Of a stretch of DNA of 64,000 nucleotides, positions 42,683 to 52,052 are shown in pieces. The DNA lies in NCBI GenBank assembly GCA_016219185.1, contig JACRBZ010000110.1:1-64000 (forward strand), written 5' to 3'. The notes below the pieces were generated by a model that worked only from the letters and a program-made list of their open reading frames with translations, was not told the origin of the DNA and did no database searches. Every line of letters begins with the position of its first letter. Position 1 is the stretch's first letter. The position numbers were made by a program, and so were the translations under genes. The DNA is from Deltaproteobacteria bacterium (GTDB taxonomy: Bacteria > Desulfobacterota > Desulfobacteria > Desulfobacterales > Desulfatirhabdiaceae).

Positions 42683-43123
42683 CTACATCAGGGTCCAAGG
42701 TTTGGTGAAGTAGACTTTGCGTACTTCAGTGGCCTTATGCTCGGCCCATCTTTCCAAGCCCATTTTCTTGATCAAGCACAGATTGAACACTTTAATGTTG
42801 TGCGGCAGATCGCCAGCCTTGTCAGCATATGGATGTAGATTATCGCAGGGAAACTGATCGCAGTCGGCGCAAAATCTGAAACCCTTTCCCTGGGAACATT
42901 CATAGGCTGCACAATGATGTGCCTCACCGAGGACTTGTTTTTGAATAGGTATTTGACCGTTGTGACTGCGACAACCTTTACAAAGCATTGCTTCAACCGG
43001 AATCTTGTATTCGTCGGATATTTTCTCAACCATAGCCATTGATTCCTGGTCCTTATTGGCCAAATAAAAATGGCAATTAAAACAGTCCAAGCCGCATGGA
43101 GCGGTCATTTGAAAATAGTCCAT
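42683..43123 (-). CDS. DUF3795 protein (divergent)
   Basis: Cysteine-rich protein of 146 residues, distantly like the DUF3795 pair at 18910 and 21461: APCGLDCFNCHFYLANKDQE, LCKGCRSHNG, CAAYECSQGKGFRFCADCDQ then FPCDNL, ending ERWAEHKATEVRKVYFTKPW. Function unknown. ATG 43123 has AGGAGG 9 nt upstream. It follows the GNAT gene and the DUF3786 pair at some distance. Confidence 0.78.
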   Translation of the reverse strand: MDYFQMTAPCGLDCFNCHFYLANKDQESMAMVEKISDEYKIPVEAMLCKGCRSHNGQIPIQKQVLGEAHHCAAYECSQGKGFRFCADCDQFPCDNLHPYADKAGDLPHNIKVFNLCLIKKMGLERWAEHKATEVRKVYFTKPWTLM

Positions 43124-43203
43124 AAACAACTTCCTCCTTCGCTAAACATTTCAAGTTTCAGACTCTACTTGCATGGCCTTGATAGCAACCGAATATGTTG
43201 CTT

Positions 43204-43629
43204 CTATTCCAGATAGCCTTTTGCTCTGGAAAGTTCCGGATTGGGAAACAGTCCCATACCGGTTTTCAGGTTGCAAAAACCCAACTTGCGGTAGAAATCC
43301 TGTTTCCCGGGCGCAGAATATATGAAAATGGTTGTTCCTTTCGGCAAATTTTCCAAAAGACCATTCATAATGGATATCCCGACACCCATTTTTTGAAATT
43401 CCGGCAATACGACAATGTCATAAATAGCCGATTGATACTCTCCATCGGAAATCGCACGGCCAAAACCGACCATTCTGCTATCAACAAAAGCCGAGACCAC
43501 AGTATGACTGTTTTCCGATGCACACCGCAGCCTTATCGGGTCACGCATACCCAATGGGGCCCGTATGAATATCTCACACAGTTCTTCCCAGTCGATATGT
43601 TTGGTGCCATGCCTGATGGATATCTCCAT
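43204..43629 (-). CDS. GNAT-family N-acetyltransferase
   Basis: Acetyltransferase of 141 residues beginning MEISIRHGTKHIDWEELCEI. Acetyl-CoA loop IVVLPEFQKMGVGISIMNGL, final strand GKQDFYRKLGFCNLKTGMGL. ATG 43629 gives the family's usual N-terminus. ATG 43695, which overlaps the TGA of the DUF3786 gene, would add 22 residues and couple the genes, and cannot be excluded. Acceptor unknown. Confidence 0.85.
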   Translation of the reverse strand: MEISIRHGTKHIDWEELCEIFIRAPLGMRDPIRLRCASENSHTVVSAFVDSRMVGFGRAISDGEYQSAIYDIVVLPEFQKMGVGISIMNGLLENLPKGTTIFIYSAPGKQDFYRKLGFCNLKTGMGLFPNPELSRAKGYLE

Positions 43630-43694
43630 TTGGATTTTCCCTTTCTTATCAGTCGTGATGGATTTCCCAAAAATCTCCAATTCGTTGACAACCA

Positions 43695-44525
43695 TCAATC
43701 GTGATGATTCGATTGGGTAGCTGCAAATCCATGCCTCAGGGCCAGCCGGGTGAACATCTGAGCCAATCCGGCCCCCAGACTATAGATCGATCCGATATCG
43801 AGATTTTTATCGGCTGTCTGATCAAAAAACACATTGAGGCTGGATTGCATCCCCTCTTCCGGCAGCCAGTAACACACCATGATGGGCACCCTGGGCAGGG
43901 GCTGGAGCACGACGGAAATATCCGACTGAAACTGCGGATCCACCTGTTTTGCGCTGAAAATATGCACCATGTCGTCAAAGAGCTCGGTGTAGCTGTCCGC
44001 CACCTGTTTCATCTGTTCCTCGCATCGCTTTTGAAACAGCGGATACCGCTCCCTTCCGTCCGCAAGTTCTCGAAACGAGCGCCAGTCGCCGGTGGGATCA
44101 AGGCCCTTTCCGTACAGAATGTAATTGAGAAACGGAGCCACCACCCAGGGATTGACATGAATGTCCGTTGAAAGAACTCCAGCCGGGCTGACGCTGAAAT
44201 CCTTGCCCATCACCTTGAGGGTCAGCCGATCATTTTCATACCGCCCGCCGGTGCGCTCTGCCGCTGCCTTCAGATCGATGCCCGCAATCTGTTTTTTGAG
44301 GTGTTCCAGATAATCATCCCGGTTTTGTTCCACATCATACGGATTTTGAGAATCGTCGGAATATGCATCGATGATATGCCGGTCCAGTTTGGGACATTCC
44401 GACAGGGGGCGCTTACCGGTGAATACGGCTCCGGCAAAGGCCAAGCAGGCTTTTTCGCCGCACTTCCTGCAGTTGGATTTGTCCAGAAGCTGAAAAATGG
44501 TCATGGCGTTTTGGGGTTTTGGCAT
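43695..44525 (-). CDS. DUF3786 protein with N-terminal CX2CX4CX16C Fe-S-like motif
   Basis: Protein of 276 residues. The N-terminus TIFQLLDKSNCRKCGEKACL holds C19, C22, C27 and C44, the same spacing (CX2CX4CX16C) as in the LuxR regulators at 20384 and 45453. After it comes the DUF3786 domain (VMGKDFSVSPAGVLSTDIHV, NPWVVAPFLNYIL, later FSAKQVDPQFQSDISVVL then PRVPIMVCYWLPEEG). The biochemical role of DUF3786 is unknown; it is common in anaerobes with corrinoid or CO metabolism. AGGAGG precedes the ATG. It follows 44634-45272 by 108 nt and probably forms one operon with it under operator site E. Confidence 0.82.
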   Translation of the reverse strand: MPKPQNAMTIFQLLDKSNCRKCGEKACLAFAGAVFTGKRPLSECPKLDRHIIDAYSDDSQNPYDVEQNRDDYLEHLKKQIAGIDLKAAAERTGGRYENDRLTLKVMGKDFSVSPAGVLSTDIHVNPWVVAPFLNYILYGKGLDPTGDWRSFRELADGRERYPLFQKRCEEQMKQVADSYTELFDDMVHIFSAKQVDPQFQSDISVVLQPLPRVPIMVCYWLPEEGMQSSLNVFFDQTADKNLDIGSIYSLGAGLAQMFTRLALRHGFAATQSNHHD

Positions 44526-44633
44526 GATCGCATACCTCCTGTTCTTTTTTCCGTGAAAATTTTATTTAAACCAAAGATGGACACAAAGACACCCGAACAA
44601 AAGAAAACCCGTCATTCCGAAGACCGGTTAATG

Positions 44634-45272
44634 TCAGGATTGGCTGAATTTCCGATCACAGGCCTTTTTCAAATTTTTGGCAAGAAGGGCGCCGGTCATG
44701 GCAAGGGATTCGGGATCCAGGTAATACTCGGCCTGTTTCTGAAAAAGGACGCTGCACCGGGCCGCAAATTCGTCATCCCGATCATTGAACAGCAACAGCA
44801 AAGAAATTCGGGGAAGCGCACCAAACTGCATCGATAGATCAAATGAACCTGCCATTGGATGATCCAGGCCACCCAATTCCTTCCCTGCCCGGGATAGTGT
44901 ATCCAGCCTGCCGGAAAACTGTTTTACGATTGCCTGCTCCGTGTCGCTTAGAAAATAGTTCAGATTGGTAAGATGGGATATTTTTCGGAAATCCTTGAAA
45001 GACACCCATTCCGTATCCTGATGTATGCGATCCGGACACAGCAGGACATACTTGGCAAGGATGACACAGGTCATGTAATCGGGTCTGCCACCGGGAGTAT
45101 CCGTAATTCCGTTTTTCGAAATCCGATAATCCCTGTTTAAAAAAGGAACAAGCAGCCGATCTTCGTCGCCTTCAATTCCGAGTGTATTCTTGATGGCGCC
45201 GAAGTTGATGCCTGCGATCCGATCACAATAATCCTTGTAATTTTTTTCAAATATTTCTGAAGTATTATTCAT
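44634..45272 (-). CDS. DUF3786 protein without the Fe-S motif
   Basis: Protein of 212 residues: IFEKNYKDYCDRIAGINFGA, LVPFLNRDYRISKNGITDTP, YMTCVILAKYVLL, then ALPRISLLLLFNDRDDEFAA. It matches the DUF3786 part of the gene after it but lacks the N-terminal cysteines. Operator site E is 76 nt upstream and the Fe-S LuxR gene is the next gene upstream, so this is the putative first target gene. The function of the family is not known. Confidence 0.8.
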   Translation of the reverse strand: MNNTSEIFEKNYKDYCDRIAGINFGAIKNTLGIEGDEDRLLVPFLNRDYRISKNGITDTPGGRPDYMTCVILAKYVLLCPDRIHQDTEWVSFKDFRKISHLTNLNYFLSDTEQAIVKQFSGRLDTLSRAGKELGGLDHPMAGSFDLSMQFGALPRISLLLLFNDRDDEFAARCSVLFQKQAEYYLDPESLAMTGALLAKNLKKACDRKFSQS

Positions 45273-45347
45273 GGTTCACCTCATGGACGCGTTAATAACT
45301 CAACTCTTTTTTGTCCATCCTGTTAACCATAAAAAGCAATCCGATAC

Positions 45348-45365
45348 ATCACCCATATGGGGGAT
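45348..45365. promoter_or_regulatory. Palindromic operator, site E
   Basis: ATCACCCATATGGGGGAT, matching sites A, B and D. It lies 87 nt after the Fe-S LuxR stop and 76 nt before the DUF3786 start. The arms ATCnCCC/GGGGGAT are symmetrical except for one base. Confidence 0.65.
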
Positions 45366-45452
45366 AGGCGCAGTTTTTTTACAAGGGTCAAGAAAGCAAG
45401 AGGTTGGAACCTGTTTTCATCCATGCCGATGAATATGGCAATTCATGAGCGT

Positions 45453-46322
45453 TCAGATCAGTCCATAACGAATGGCAAATACCGATGCCCGGGTCCGGTC
45501 GCCGACCCCCAGCTTGTTGAAGATGTGAATCACATGGCTTTTGACCGTATGGGGACTGATGGACAGTATTCCGGCAATCGCATTATTGGTCTCCCCTTTT
45601 GAAACCAGTCGAAGAACCTGGATTTCCCGATCCGTCAGAAACGGAAGTTCCACAATCATTTCATCGGAAGAAGAAGCGGCGCTGTTTGAAGCTGGCGCTT
45701 TCATCGCGTCCTCATTTCCAGCCGATCGGTTGATCTGGCGGGGGGTGGATGGATGTTGATCCGTATCGATCTCGATCGTCACCGTGGATATCAGCATTCC
45801 GTTCGGATCATGGATGGGATAAACGGCATGGGTCGTGATGGGTTTTCGGAAATCCGGACATCGGTTCGGGGTGGTTTTGTCCTGCCGGAGCGCTGCGGCG
45901 AAAGCCATGCAGGTCGGGTAGCCGCAGGCCCGGCAGTTGGTTCTGGGAACCAGCTTCAGCACATCGATAACCGAAACCGGACAAAATGTTTTATGGTTGG
46001 GTTCAATTTGATCCCGGTTTTCAAACACCTCATTGATGAAACCGCTCAGATTTTCAAAAAAGGCAAGAGCATCTTCCTTATTGGAAAAAGGGGCAGCCAG
46101 AACCTCCCGGGGATACAATGTGGTGTAGCGATCAAGATACAGAAACTGCATATAAACCGGTTTTTGAACGTATCTGGCACGCTGAATCGTCCGGTTGAGA
46201 TAAGGGAAGGCCGATTGAATATCCGAATCCAGTTGAAAATATGCGCCCCAGCAAAAATCCGTTTCCAATGAAAGAATGCCTGCTTTTGAAAGCGAAAACT
46301 CTTTGAACCCCTTGATGATCAT
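45453..46322 (-). CDS. LuxR-type regulator with a CX2CX4CX16C Fe-S-like motif
   Basis: Regulator of 289 residues, paralogue of 20384-21253. N-terminal domain GAYFQLDSDIQSAFPYLNRT; cluster motif NCRACGYPTCMAFAAALRQ with C130, C133, C138 and C155; PAS-like strands AVYPIHDPNGMLISTVTIEI; a polar linker rich in Ser and Ala; C-terminal GerE HTH with LTDREIQVLRLVSKG and SPHTVKSHVIHIFNKLG. The two proteins have the same length and domain order. Operator site E and the DUF3786 genes follow on the same strand. No histidine kinase or phospho-acceptor domain is present, so signal input is likely direct through the N-terminal part (inference). Confidence 0.88.
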   Translation of the reverse strand: MIIKGFKEFSLSKAGILSLETDFCWGAYFQLDSDIQSAFPYLNRTIQRARYVQKPVYMQFLYLDRYTTLYPREVLAAPFSNKEDALAFFENLSGFINEVFENRDQIEPNHKTFCPVSVIDVLKLVPRTNCRACGYPTCMAFAAALRQDKTTPNRCPDFRKPITTHAVYPIHDPNGMLISTVTIEIDTDQHPSTPRQINRSAGNEDAMKAPASNSAASSSDEMIVELPFLTDREIQVLRLVSKGETNNAIAGILSISPHTVKSHVIHIFNKLGVGDRTRASVFAIRYGLI

Positions 46323-46390
46323 TCCAATCGCTCCCGGCCCGGATTATTTCAATCAAATGGAATCGATCATAAATTATCGCGTTGAACGTG

Positions 46391-47590
46391 TCAATGACCG
46401 TGGCTTCGGGAAAATCCGCCCGATACGGCCACCTGTTCTCCGGCCTCTTTTTTCACATTCACCGCCATTTTCAGCAAGATCGTAAGGCACAACAAACCAA
46501 TAGCGTAAACGCCGGTGGAAATCATCAGTTCCGGCAGCGTCGGCGCATACTCCGTTATCCTGTGGAGGGGAGATGGAATGAATCCTCCTGAAACCAGGCC
46601 CAATCCCTTATCGATCCAGGTCCCGAAAAACAGCATCAGGCAGGCAATCCCCAGCAGGACGTGATTGCGCTTGACCGATGGAATGACAAGCAATACTCCC
46701 GATGTTCCCATGAGAACCAGAGACATGCGCATCCAGAAAACCAGGCCTTGTTTTCCGTCCAATCCCTGATAGAGGTAGATAAAATGGGAAGTGTGCTCCG
46801 GGATTCCGGAGTAAAATGCCACGAATACCTCACAGGCCAGAAAAAAAAGGTTGGCGAGCATCCCGTACATGACAATGACAGCCAATGATTCTATCGCTTT
46901 TTTGCCGGCATCGAAGCCGGTCGCTTTTTTCAACAACAGACACAGCAGAATCAGCAATGCCGGACCCGATGCAAATGCCGAAGCCAGAAACCGCGGGGCC
47001 AGTATCGCGGTCAGCCAGAAACCCCTTCCGGGCAGGCCGCAATACAAAAATGCCGTGACCGTATGAATGGCAAAAGCCCAGGGGATGGACAGATAAATCA
47101 GGGGTTTGGCCCAGGCAGGAGGCCGAACCGCATTTCGCTCCGCCTCCAGAACATTCCAGCCCACAATGAGGTTGAGCGTAAGATAGCCGATCAGCACGAT
47201 TCCGTCCCAGAAAATGATGGAATTGGGGGTTGGGTACAGAAAAATATTCAGGGCTCTTGCCGGTTGCCCCAGATCGACAAAGAGAAAGAGCAGGCACATG
47301 CAGATAGCGGATACCGCGACAAACTCACCCAGAATCGTGATTTTTGCAAACGCTTTGTAATCATGAAGATAATAAGGCAAAACCAGCATGACGGCAGATG
47401 CGGCCACGCCGACCAGAAACGTCAGTTGCGCCACATAAAAACCCCAGGAAACATCCCGAGACAATCCGGTAATTCCCAGTCCGAATTCCAGTTGCCGGGA
47501 AAATACTCCGGCCCCGACACCGATCACGATCACCAGAAAAGCGATCCAGTTCCAATACCGTCTATTCCCCCTTAACGCCAGTTCAAGCAT
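46391..47590 (-). CDS. dsrP: DsrP/NrfD-family membrane quinol-interacting subunit
   Basis: Membrane protein of 399 residues with about ten helices, close to DsrP of the DsrMKJOP complex, which moves electrons between quinone and the sulfite-reduction pathway. Landmarks: FGLGITGLSRDVSWGFYVAQ, LVLPYYLHDYKAFAKITILG, GLPGRGFWLTAILAPRFLAS and FGTWIDKGLGLVSGGFIPSP. In sulfate reducers dsrP normally ends a dsrMKJOP operon; here no dsrMKJO neighbour exists, so this is an orphan paralogue. AAGGAGGAAAC lies before the ATG. The symbol is by resemblance; a relative such as HmcC/NrfD with another partner is possible. Confidence 0.78.
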   Translation of the reverse strand: MLELALRGNRRYWNWIAFLVIVIGVGAGVFSRQLEFGLGITGLSRDVSWGFYVAQLTFLVGVAASAVMLVLPYYLHDYKAFAKITILGEFVAVSAICMCLLFLFVDLGQPARALNIFLYPTPNSIIFWDGIVLIGYLTLNLIVGWNVLEAERNAVRPPAWAKPLIYLSIPWAFAIHTVTAFLYCGLPGRGFWLTAILAPRFLASAFASGPALLILLCLLLKKATGFDAGKKAIESLAVIVMYGMLANLFFLACEVFVAFYSGIPEHTSHFIYLYQGLDGKQGLVFWMRMSLVLMGTSGVLLVIPSVKRNHVLLGIACLMLFFGTWIDKGLGLVSGGFIPSPLHRITEYAPTLPELMISTGVYAIGLLCLTILLKMAVNVKKEAGEQVAVSGGFSRSHGH

Positions 47591-47752
47591 GTTTCCTCCT
47601 TGTTTCAGCAGTAGTTAAATCAATTTACCAAACCTTTCTTTTTCCCATTTCCGGGGCAAAGTGAGGTTTCAACAGGTTCTTTCGATTGTTTCGTGCATAA
47701 CGAATCGACGGAACCTCTCATTCCGGAAAAAATGATTTATACGCTGCTTGAA

Positions 47753-50700
47753 TTAATGAGGAATTAATCGGGAATACAGTTTATTGACATCCGGACCGGG
47801 CAAACACCCCAGTTCCGATGCGAGAATGGTGTGACAACGGTTGAAAGCCCACTTGACCCGGGATGTCTCACCCAGGCAGGCATGGCATCGCAGGATGGCG
47901 CAATGGATCGGCTCCGCGCAGGAATCGATGGTCAGATATTTTTCGGCGTATTGAATGCAGTCGGTCCATTGCCCGTTCTGCTCGTACAGGCGGATGATCC
48001 GGGACAGCACATGAAGATACCGGTTTTTCAGTCTCTCGCGGTCATCGGCAAGTCCATCCTCAAAGGGATTTTCTTCGAACAACGTGCCGGTGTAAAGCGA
48101 CTCCGCTGTCAAATACCGGCTCAGGGCTTCGGCCTCATTCTGTTTGGAAATCCGGTCCGCCCGGTCAACTTCAGTTAAAAATTCCCTGAAATCAATGCTG
48201 CCTTCATTTCCGATTTCCAGCCGGTATGCATCTTTTTGCCTCAGAATATAGGCCGAGGACATGCCGCGTTTCAAATCGGGTTCCAGCACCTTTCGCAGGC
48301 CGCTCAAGGCCACGTGAAAGCGATTTCGGGTAATTTCGGGATCCATGTCCGGCCATAACCATTCAAGCAGAACATCCTTGAGAAGGAACCCCTTATCGAT
48401 TCTGAGGGCCAGGAACTTGAACAGTCGGGTGGCTGCAAGGCTTTGCCATCTTTCCGGAGGAATGTTCCGGCTTCCCACGCACACTTCAAAAGGGCCAAGG
48501 CAGCGGATGAACAGCGGCTCCGGTGCATCGTTCGGCACAATGGATGCCAGCTTCTCCACGGATTGCCGCATCCGGCTGTCCGATCCCGGTTTGATGGCAG
48601 TCAGGATGCATTTTGACCGGGCGCCAGCCTGTCTGAATACCTGCTCGATGGTTTCAGTCATGATTCCCATTCGGTGGCAGGTTAACAGAATGGGCGCCAG
48701 CCAGGAAAATTCCTGTGTCAACCATGCCTGATATTGATTTTTCCAGGCCAGTATCAGTGCAGGCTCCAGCGCTGCCGCGGCCTGTTCGGCATTGTTTTGA
48801 ATCGCAAAAATTCGTGCCGCCAAGAGATGCCACTGAAACCGGTGAAATTCGGAAACATCAAATTCGTGCGCATTCAGCATCTGAAAAGCCGCTTCCAATT
48901 TTCCCCGACTCACCAAAAGCTCGGCTGATCGCAGCATCAGGGCATTTTGAATCACCATCAGATCCAGCCCGTCAATTACCCGCAAACCGGTCCGGAACAT
49001 GTTTTCCGTCAGATCCGGCTTCCCGATACGATGGTAAATAAGTCCCAGAAGTTCATAGACTGTGGCCCGCCCCCAGGGGTTCCCATGATCCTTGAAAATG
49101 GAAAGGGATGCCTCGGCATCCCGAAACGCGGCCTGCAGGTCTCCGGTTCCAAAACGGTTCAGGGCCCTGGCATATAAAAGCCAGGCATATTGATGATCCT
49201 GAATCCCGACTCGGATTGCCAGGGCAATTCCTTTTTCGGCATGTTCCAGTCCCTTCAAAGGGCTGGACCGGTAAAACGACGTCAGAGCTGCTTGAAAATG
49301 CGTCAGGGGCAAAAAAGGTTCCAGGCCCAATTCCGTAAATGCGGTCAATGCCGCTTCGTTCAGGGCATGGGATTTTTCGAAATTCCCCGAACCATGGAAC
49401 CGGTTGCTGTAGCAAAGCTTCAACCAGGCCGTAAAAAGCGATTTTTCCGTTTTACCCCATTGCGATCGGGACATCATCGCATCGTCATAATATTGATCCG
49501 CCGCTTCGGGCTGCCCCAGAATCGATGAAAACAGAATCAGATACCCGGCCACCTCCACCGGAAAAAACGGATCCGGATGTTTCACGATCTGAAGTGCTTT
49601 CATCCGCTGCAGCGCGGCCTTCACGTCTCCGGTCAGATAATAATGAAAGCCGAGGTCCTTCATACAATTGGCCACGCCAATCCGATTGTCATCGACCTGA
49701 TATCGCCGCAGGCCGCGTTGAAATCCCGCGATGGCATCCCGGATCTCCCCTTTTAACGAGGCAAACCTGGCCCGGACATACAGAAGATCGGCGTCTTCAG
49801 CAATCATGGTTTCCGGAAACCGGTCAATGGCATCCGATAAAACGGAAAGCGGGCAGCTCATGATATCCGTAAACACCAGGTTCACGATGATCCGGCGGAC
49901 ATCATCCCAATACAATCCTTCCAGAAAGTGATGCAGCGCACCCGGGATATCTCTTTGTTTTTCCATGAATATCCCGATTTTCCGATGTCGCGAGCGAATC
50001 TCTTCCCCGCCGAAACACTTCTCCAGTCTCTTTCGAAGAAAATCCCTCAGAAGATGATGATACTGAAAAAAAGTCCCTCCCTCTCCGCAGGGAAAGGTCA
50101 AGAGATGATTCCTGCAAAGGGTGTCCAGCATTTCACGGGAATCTTTCCGGTCGAAAAGCGCATCACACACTTTGGAATCCATCCGGGCCAAAAGCGAGGT
50201 CTCCATCATGAAAATCTTCATGTCATCCGGCTGATGTTGTATGATATTTTCATCCAGATACGGATCGATGAGTGTTTTTGACCTTCTGATATCAAACAGG
50301 GCATCATCCGGGGCATCCGAAAGTTTTCCTTTCAAGGCATTTTGAATCAGAATGAGGCCTGACACCCATCCACCGGATTTTTGGTGGATTTTTTCAATTC
50401 TTTCATCCGGGACGTTCATCCGAAGCAGGTCGTTGAAAAGCCGTCCGATTTCATCAATTCGAAATGACAGCTCATCCTCCCCGATATCAATCACCTCCCG
50501 CATGGCGCGATACCGGGCAATTTTCAGGGCTGGATCGGTTCGACCGATAATCACCAGATGAAGATGCGACGGCATTCGATTCAGAATAAATTCGATCAGT
50601 TCGCATATATCCGGAGCGCCCTGAATCTGGTGATAATCATCCAGAACAAGGACCATATCATGCAGGACATGGCTTTCAATTTCAGCCAGAAATTCCAGCA

Positions 50701-51046
50701 GCAGCAAATCCCGGTTTCGCCGGGATCCGGGAGGCATGAAAAGCTTATGTGTCAGATTTTTTCCGAAATCCGGATATCTCTGACGGACAGCAGCAATGAG
50801 GCATCTGATAAACATTGCCGGATCGGTGTCAAATTCGTCCAGAGAATACCAGACTGCATCAATTGCCATTACCCGTAGAGCCTGAGCAACCAGGGTGGTT
50901 TTCCCGTATCCGGCGCCGGCGGTGATCAGGGATAGTTTCTTTTTTGGTATTTCTTGAAGAATATTAATGAGTCGTTGGCGATTGAGTGTTCCGCGGGCAT
51001 TTGGAATGCTGAACTTGATGTTCAAAATGGCTGGTTTCGAATTCAT
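47753..51046 (-). CDS. STAND-ATPase transcriptional activator with BTAD domain (MalT/SARP-like)
   Basis: Large regulator of 1097 residues. N-terminal ATPase with Walker A GAGYGKTT (44-51) and the MalT-like stretch DAVWYSLDEFDTDPAMFIRC. VLVLDDYHQIQGAPDICELI is Walker B. A long TPR-like superhelix occupies about residues 380-830. The C-terminus has an OmpR-type winged helix (IRCLGPFEVCVGSRNIPPER, GLRKVLEPDL) followed by a bacterial transcriptional activator domain (BTAD) to the end. Such proteins sense a ligand through the repeats and activate transcription. It lies upstream of dsrP on the same strand (162-nt gap), which may be its target. Confidence 0.88.
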   Translation of the reverse strand: MNSKPAILNIKFSIPNARGTLNRQRLINILQEIPKKKLSLITAGAGYGKTTLVAQALRVMAIDAVWYSLDEFDTDPAMFIRCLIAAVRQRYPDFGKNLTHKLFMPPGSRRNRDLLLLEFLAEIESHVLHDMVLVLDDYHQIQGAPDICELIEFILNRMPSHLHLVIIGRTDPALKIARYRAMREVIDIGEDELSFRIDEIGRLFNDLLRMNVPDERIEKIHQKSGGWVSGLILIQNALKGKLSDAPDDALFDIRRSKTLIDPYLDENIIQHQPDDMKIFMMETSLLARMDSKVCDALFDRKDSREMLDTLCRNHLLTFPCGEGGTFFQYHHLLRDFLRKRLEKCFGGEEIRSRHRKIGIFMEKQRDIPGALHHFLEGLYWDDVRRIIVNLVFTDIMSCPLSVLSDAIDRFPETMIAEDADLLYVRARFASLKGEIRDAIAGFQRGLRRYQVDDNRIGVANCMKDLGFHYYLTGDVKAALQRMKALQIVKHPDPFFPVEVAGYLILFSSILGQPEAADQYYDDAMMSRSQWGKTEKSLFTAWLKLCYSNRFHGSGNFEKSHALNEAALTAFTELGLEPFLPLTHFQAALTSFYRSSPLKGLEHAEKGIALAIRVGIQDHQYAWLLYARALNRFGTGDLQAAFRDAEASLSIFKDHGNPWGRATVYELLGLIYHRIGKPDLTENMFRTGLRVIDGLDLMVIQNALMLRSAELLVSRGKLEAAFQMLNAHEFDVSEFHRFQWHLLAARIFAIQNNAEQAAAALEPALILAWKNQYQAWLTQEFSWLAPILLTCHRMGIMTETIEQVFRQAGARSKCILTAIKPGSDSRMRQSVEKLASIVPNDAPEPLFIRCLGPFEVCVGSRNIPPERWQSLAATRLFKFLALRIDKGFLLKDVLLEWLWPDMDPEITRNRFHVALSGLRKVLEPDLKRGMSSAYILRQKDAYRLEIGNEGSIDFREFLTEVDRADRISKQNEAEALSRYLTAESLYTGTLFEENPFEDGLADDRERLKNRYLHVLSRIIRLYEQNGQWTDCIQYAEKYLTIDSCAEPIHCAILRCHACLGETSRVKWAFNRCHTILASELGCLPGPDVNKLYSRLIPH

Positions 51047-51254
51047 GGATATGGGATAATTAAAGCAACCTGTTTATAGCAAACACAGTTTGCGGTATTT
51101 ATTGATATGCTGAAAAAAAGCGTTTCATTCAGGCACCCATGTTACACGTCAAGTTGCATCGGTGATATCCCCGCGCTTCGGCAACCTTCTTAAGAATAGC
51201 GACGCGAGGTTTCGCATCGAGCGTTTCCAGTTTGGCAACGGCGGCCTGGAGGGG

Positions 51255-52052
51255 TCAACCGGGTCTATCCGTAATGCTGCCATTGCCATCCTCGATCTTT
51301 CGAAGCAATAGCAGATACCGTTCCATCGTGTAATCATCCATAACCCGCTTGCCGGATCGATAGTATTCCACGTGGCCGTTTCCTTCATGAATCCTTCCCA
51401 TGGATGCCAGCATGTTTTTCAGGTTTTGAACCGTTCCTTTGTTCCCATCGATGATGGCCGTTCCTTTTGGAAAAATTTCGCGAATATGATTTTTAAAAAA
51501 AGGGAAATGGGTGCACCCGAGAACCACGGCACCGTATCGGTTCAGGTCATAATCCTTTAAACGTTCTTTCAGATAGGACAGGATGACGACCCGGTCGAAC
51601 TGATAGGCTTCCGCAAAGGTAACCAGCTCCTGCAGGGGAAGATAATCGACCTTATTATGGATATCGACCTGATTCAGAAGGCCGATGAATTTGGATTCGC
51701 AAAGTGTCATGGGAGTTGCAAATACCAGCACCCGTTTACCATCAACGGATTTCACCGCCGGTTTAACCGCCGGTTCCATGCCGATGATCGGAAATTCGTA
51801 TTTCAGGCGAATATCCTGAATGGCAACGCTGGTCGCCGTGTTGCAGGCAACGACAAGGGCCTTGATATCCATTCCGGCCAGAAAGTCGACAGCCTCAAAA
51901 ACACAGCACCGGATCTCTTCCCGGGACTTATTGCCATAGGGAACATTGGCATCGTCCGCATAGTAAAGATAATCCTCGCGCGGCAACCTGCGAAGTGCTT
52001 CATGCAGAACGCTCAAGCCGCCAATGCCCGAATCAAAGAATCCAATTCGCAT
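51255..52052 (-). CDS. murI: Glutamate racemase
   Basis: Makes D-glutamate for peptidoglycan; 265 residues. It starts MRIGFFDSGIGGLSVLHEAL, the first catalytic Cys is in ALVVACNTATSVAI and the second in AVVLGCTHFPFF, with DYLYYADDANVPYGNKS between. ATG 52052 is preferred to an in-frame GTG at 52058, with only a weak ribosome site. The region between it and the previous gene (51047-51254) has a short open stretch (AAVAKLETLDAKPRVAILKK) that I cannot identify. It is transcribed away from the nuo operon. Confidence 0.92.
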   Translation of the reverse strand: MRIGFFDSGIGGLSVLHEALRRLPREDYLYYADDANVPYGNKSREEIRCCVFEAVDFLAGMDIKALVVACNTATSVAIQDIRLKYEFPIIGMEPAVKPAVKSVDGKRVLVFATPMTLCESKFIGLLNQVDIHNKVDYLPLQELVTFAEAYQFDRVVILSYLKERLKDYDLNRYGAVVLGCTHFPFFKNHIREIFPKGTAIIDGNKGTVQNLKNMLASMGRIHEGNGHVEYYRSGKRVMDDYTMERYLLLLRKIEDGNGSITDRPG

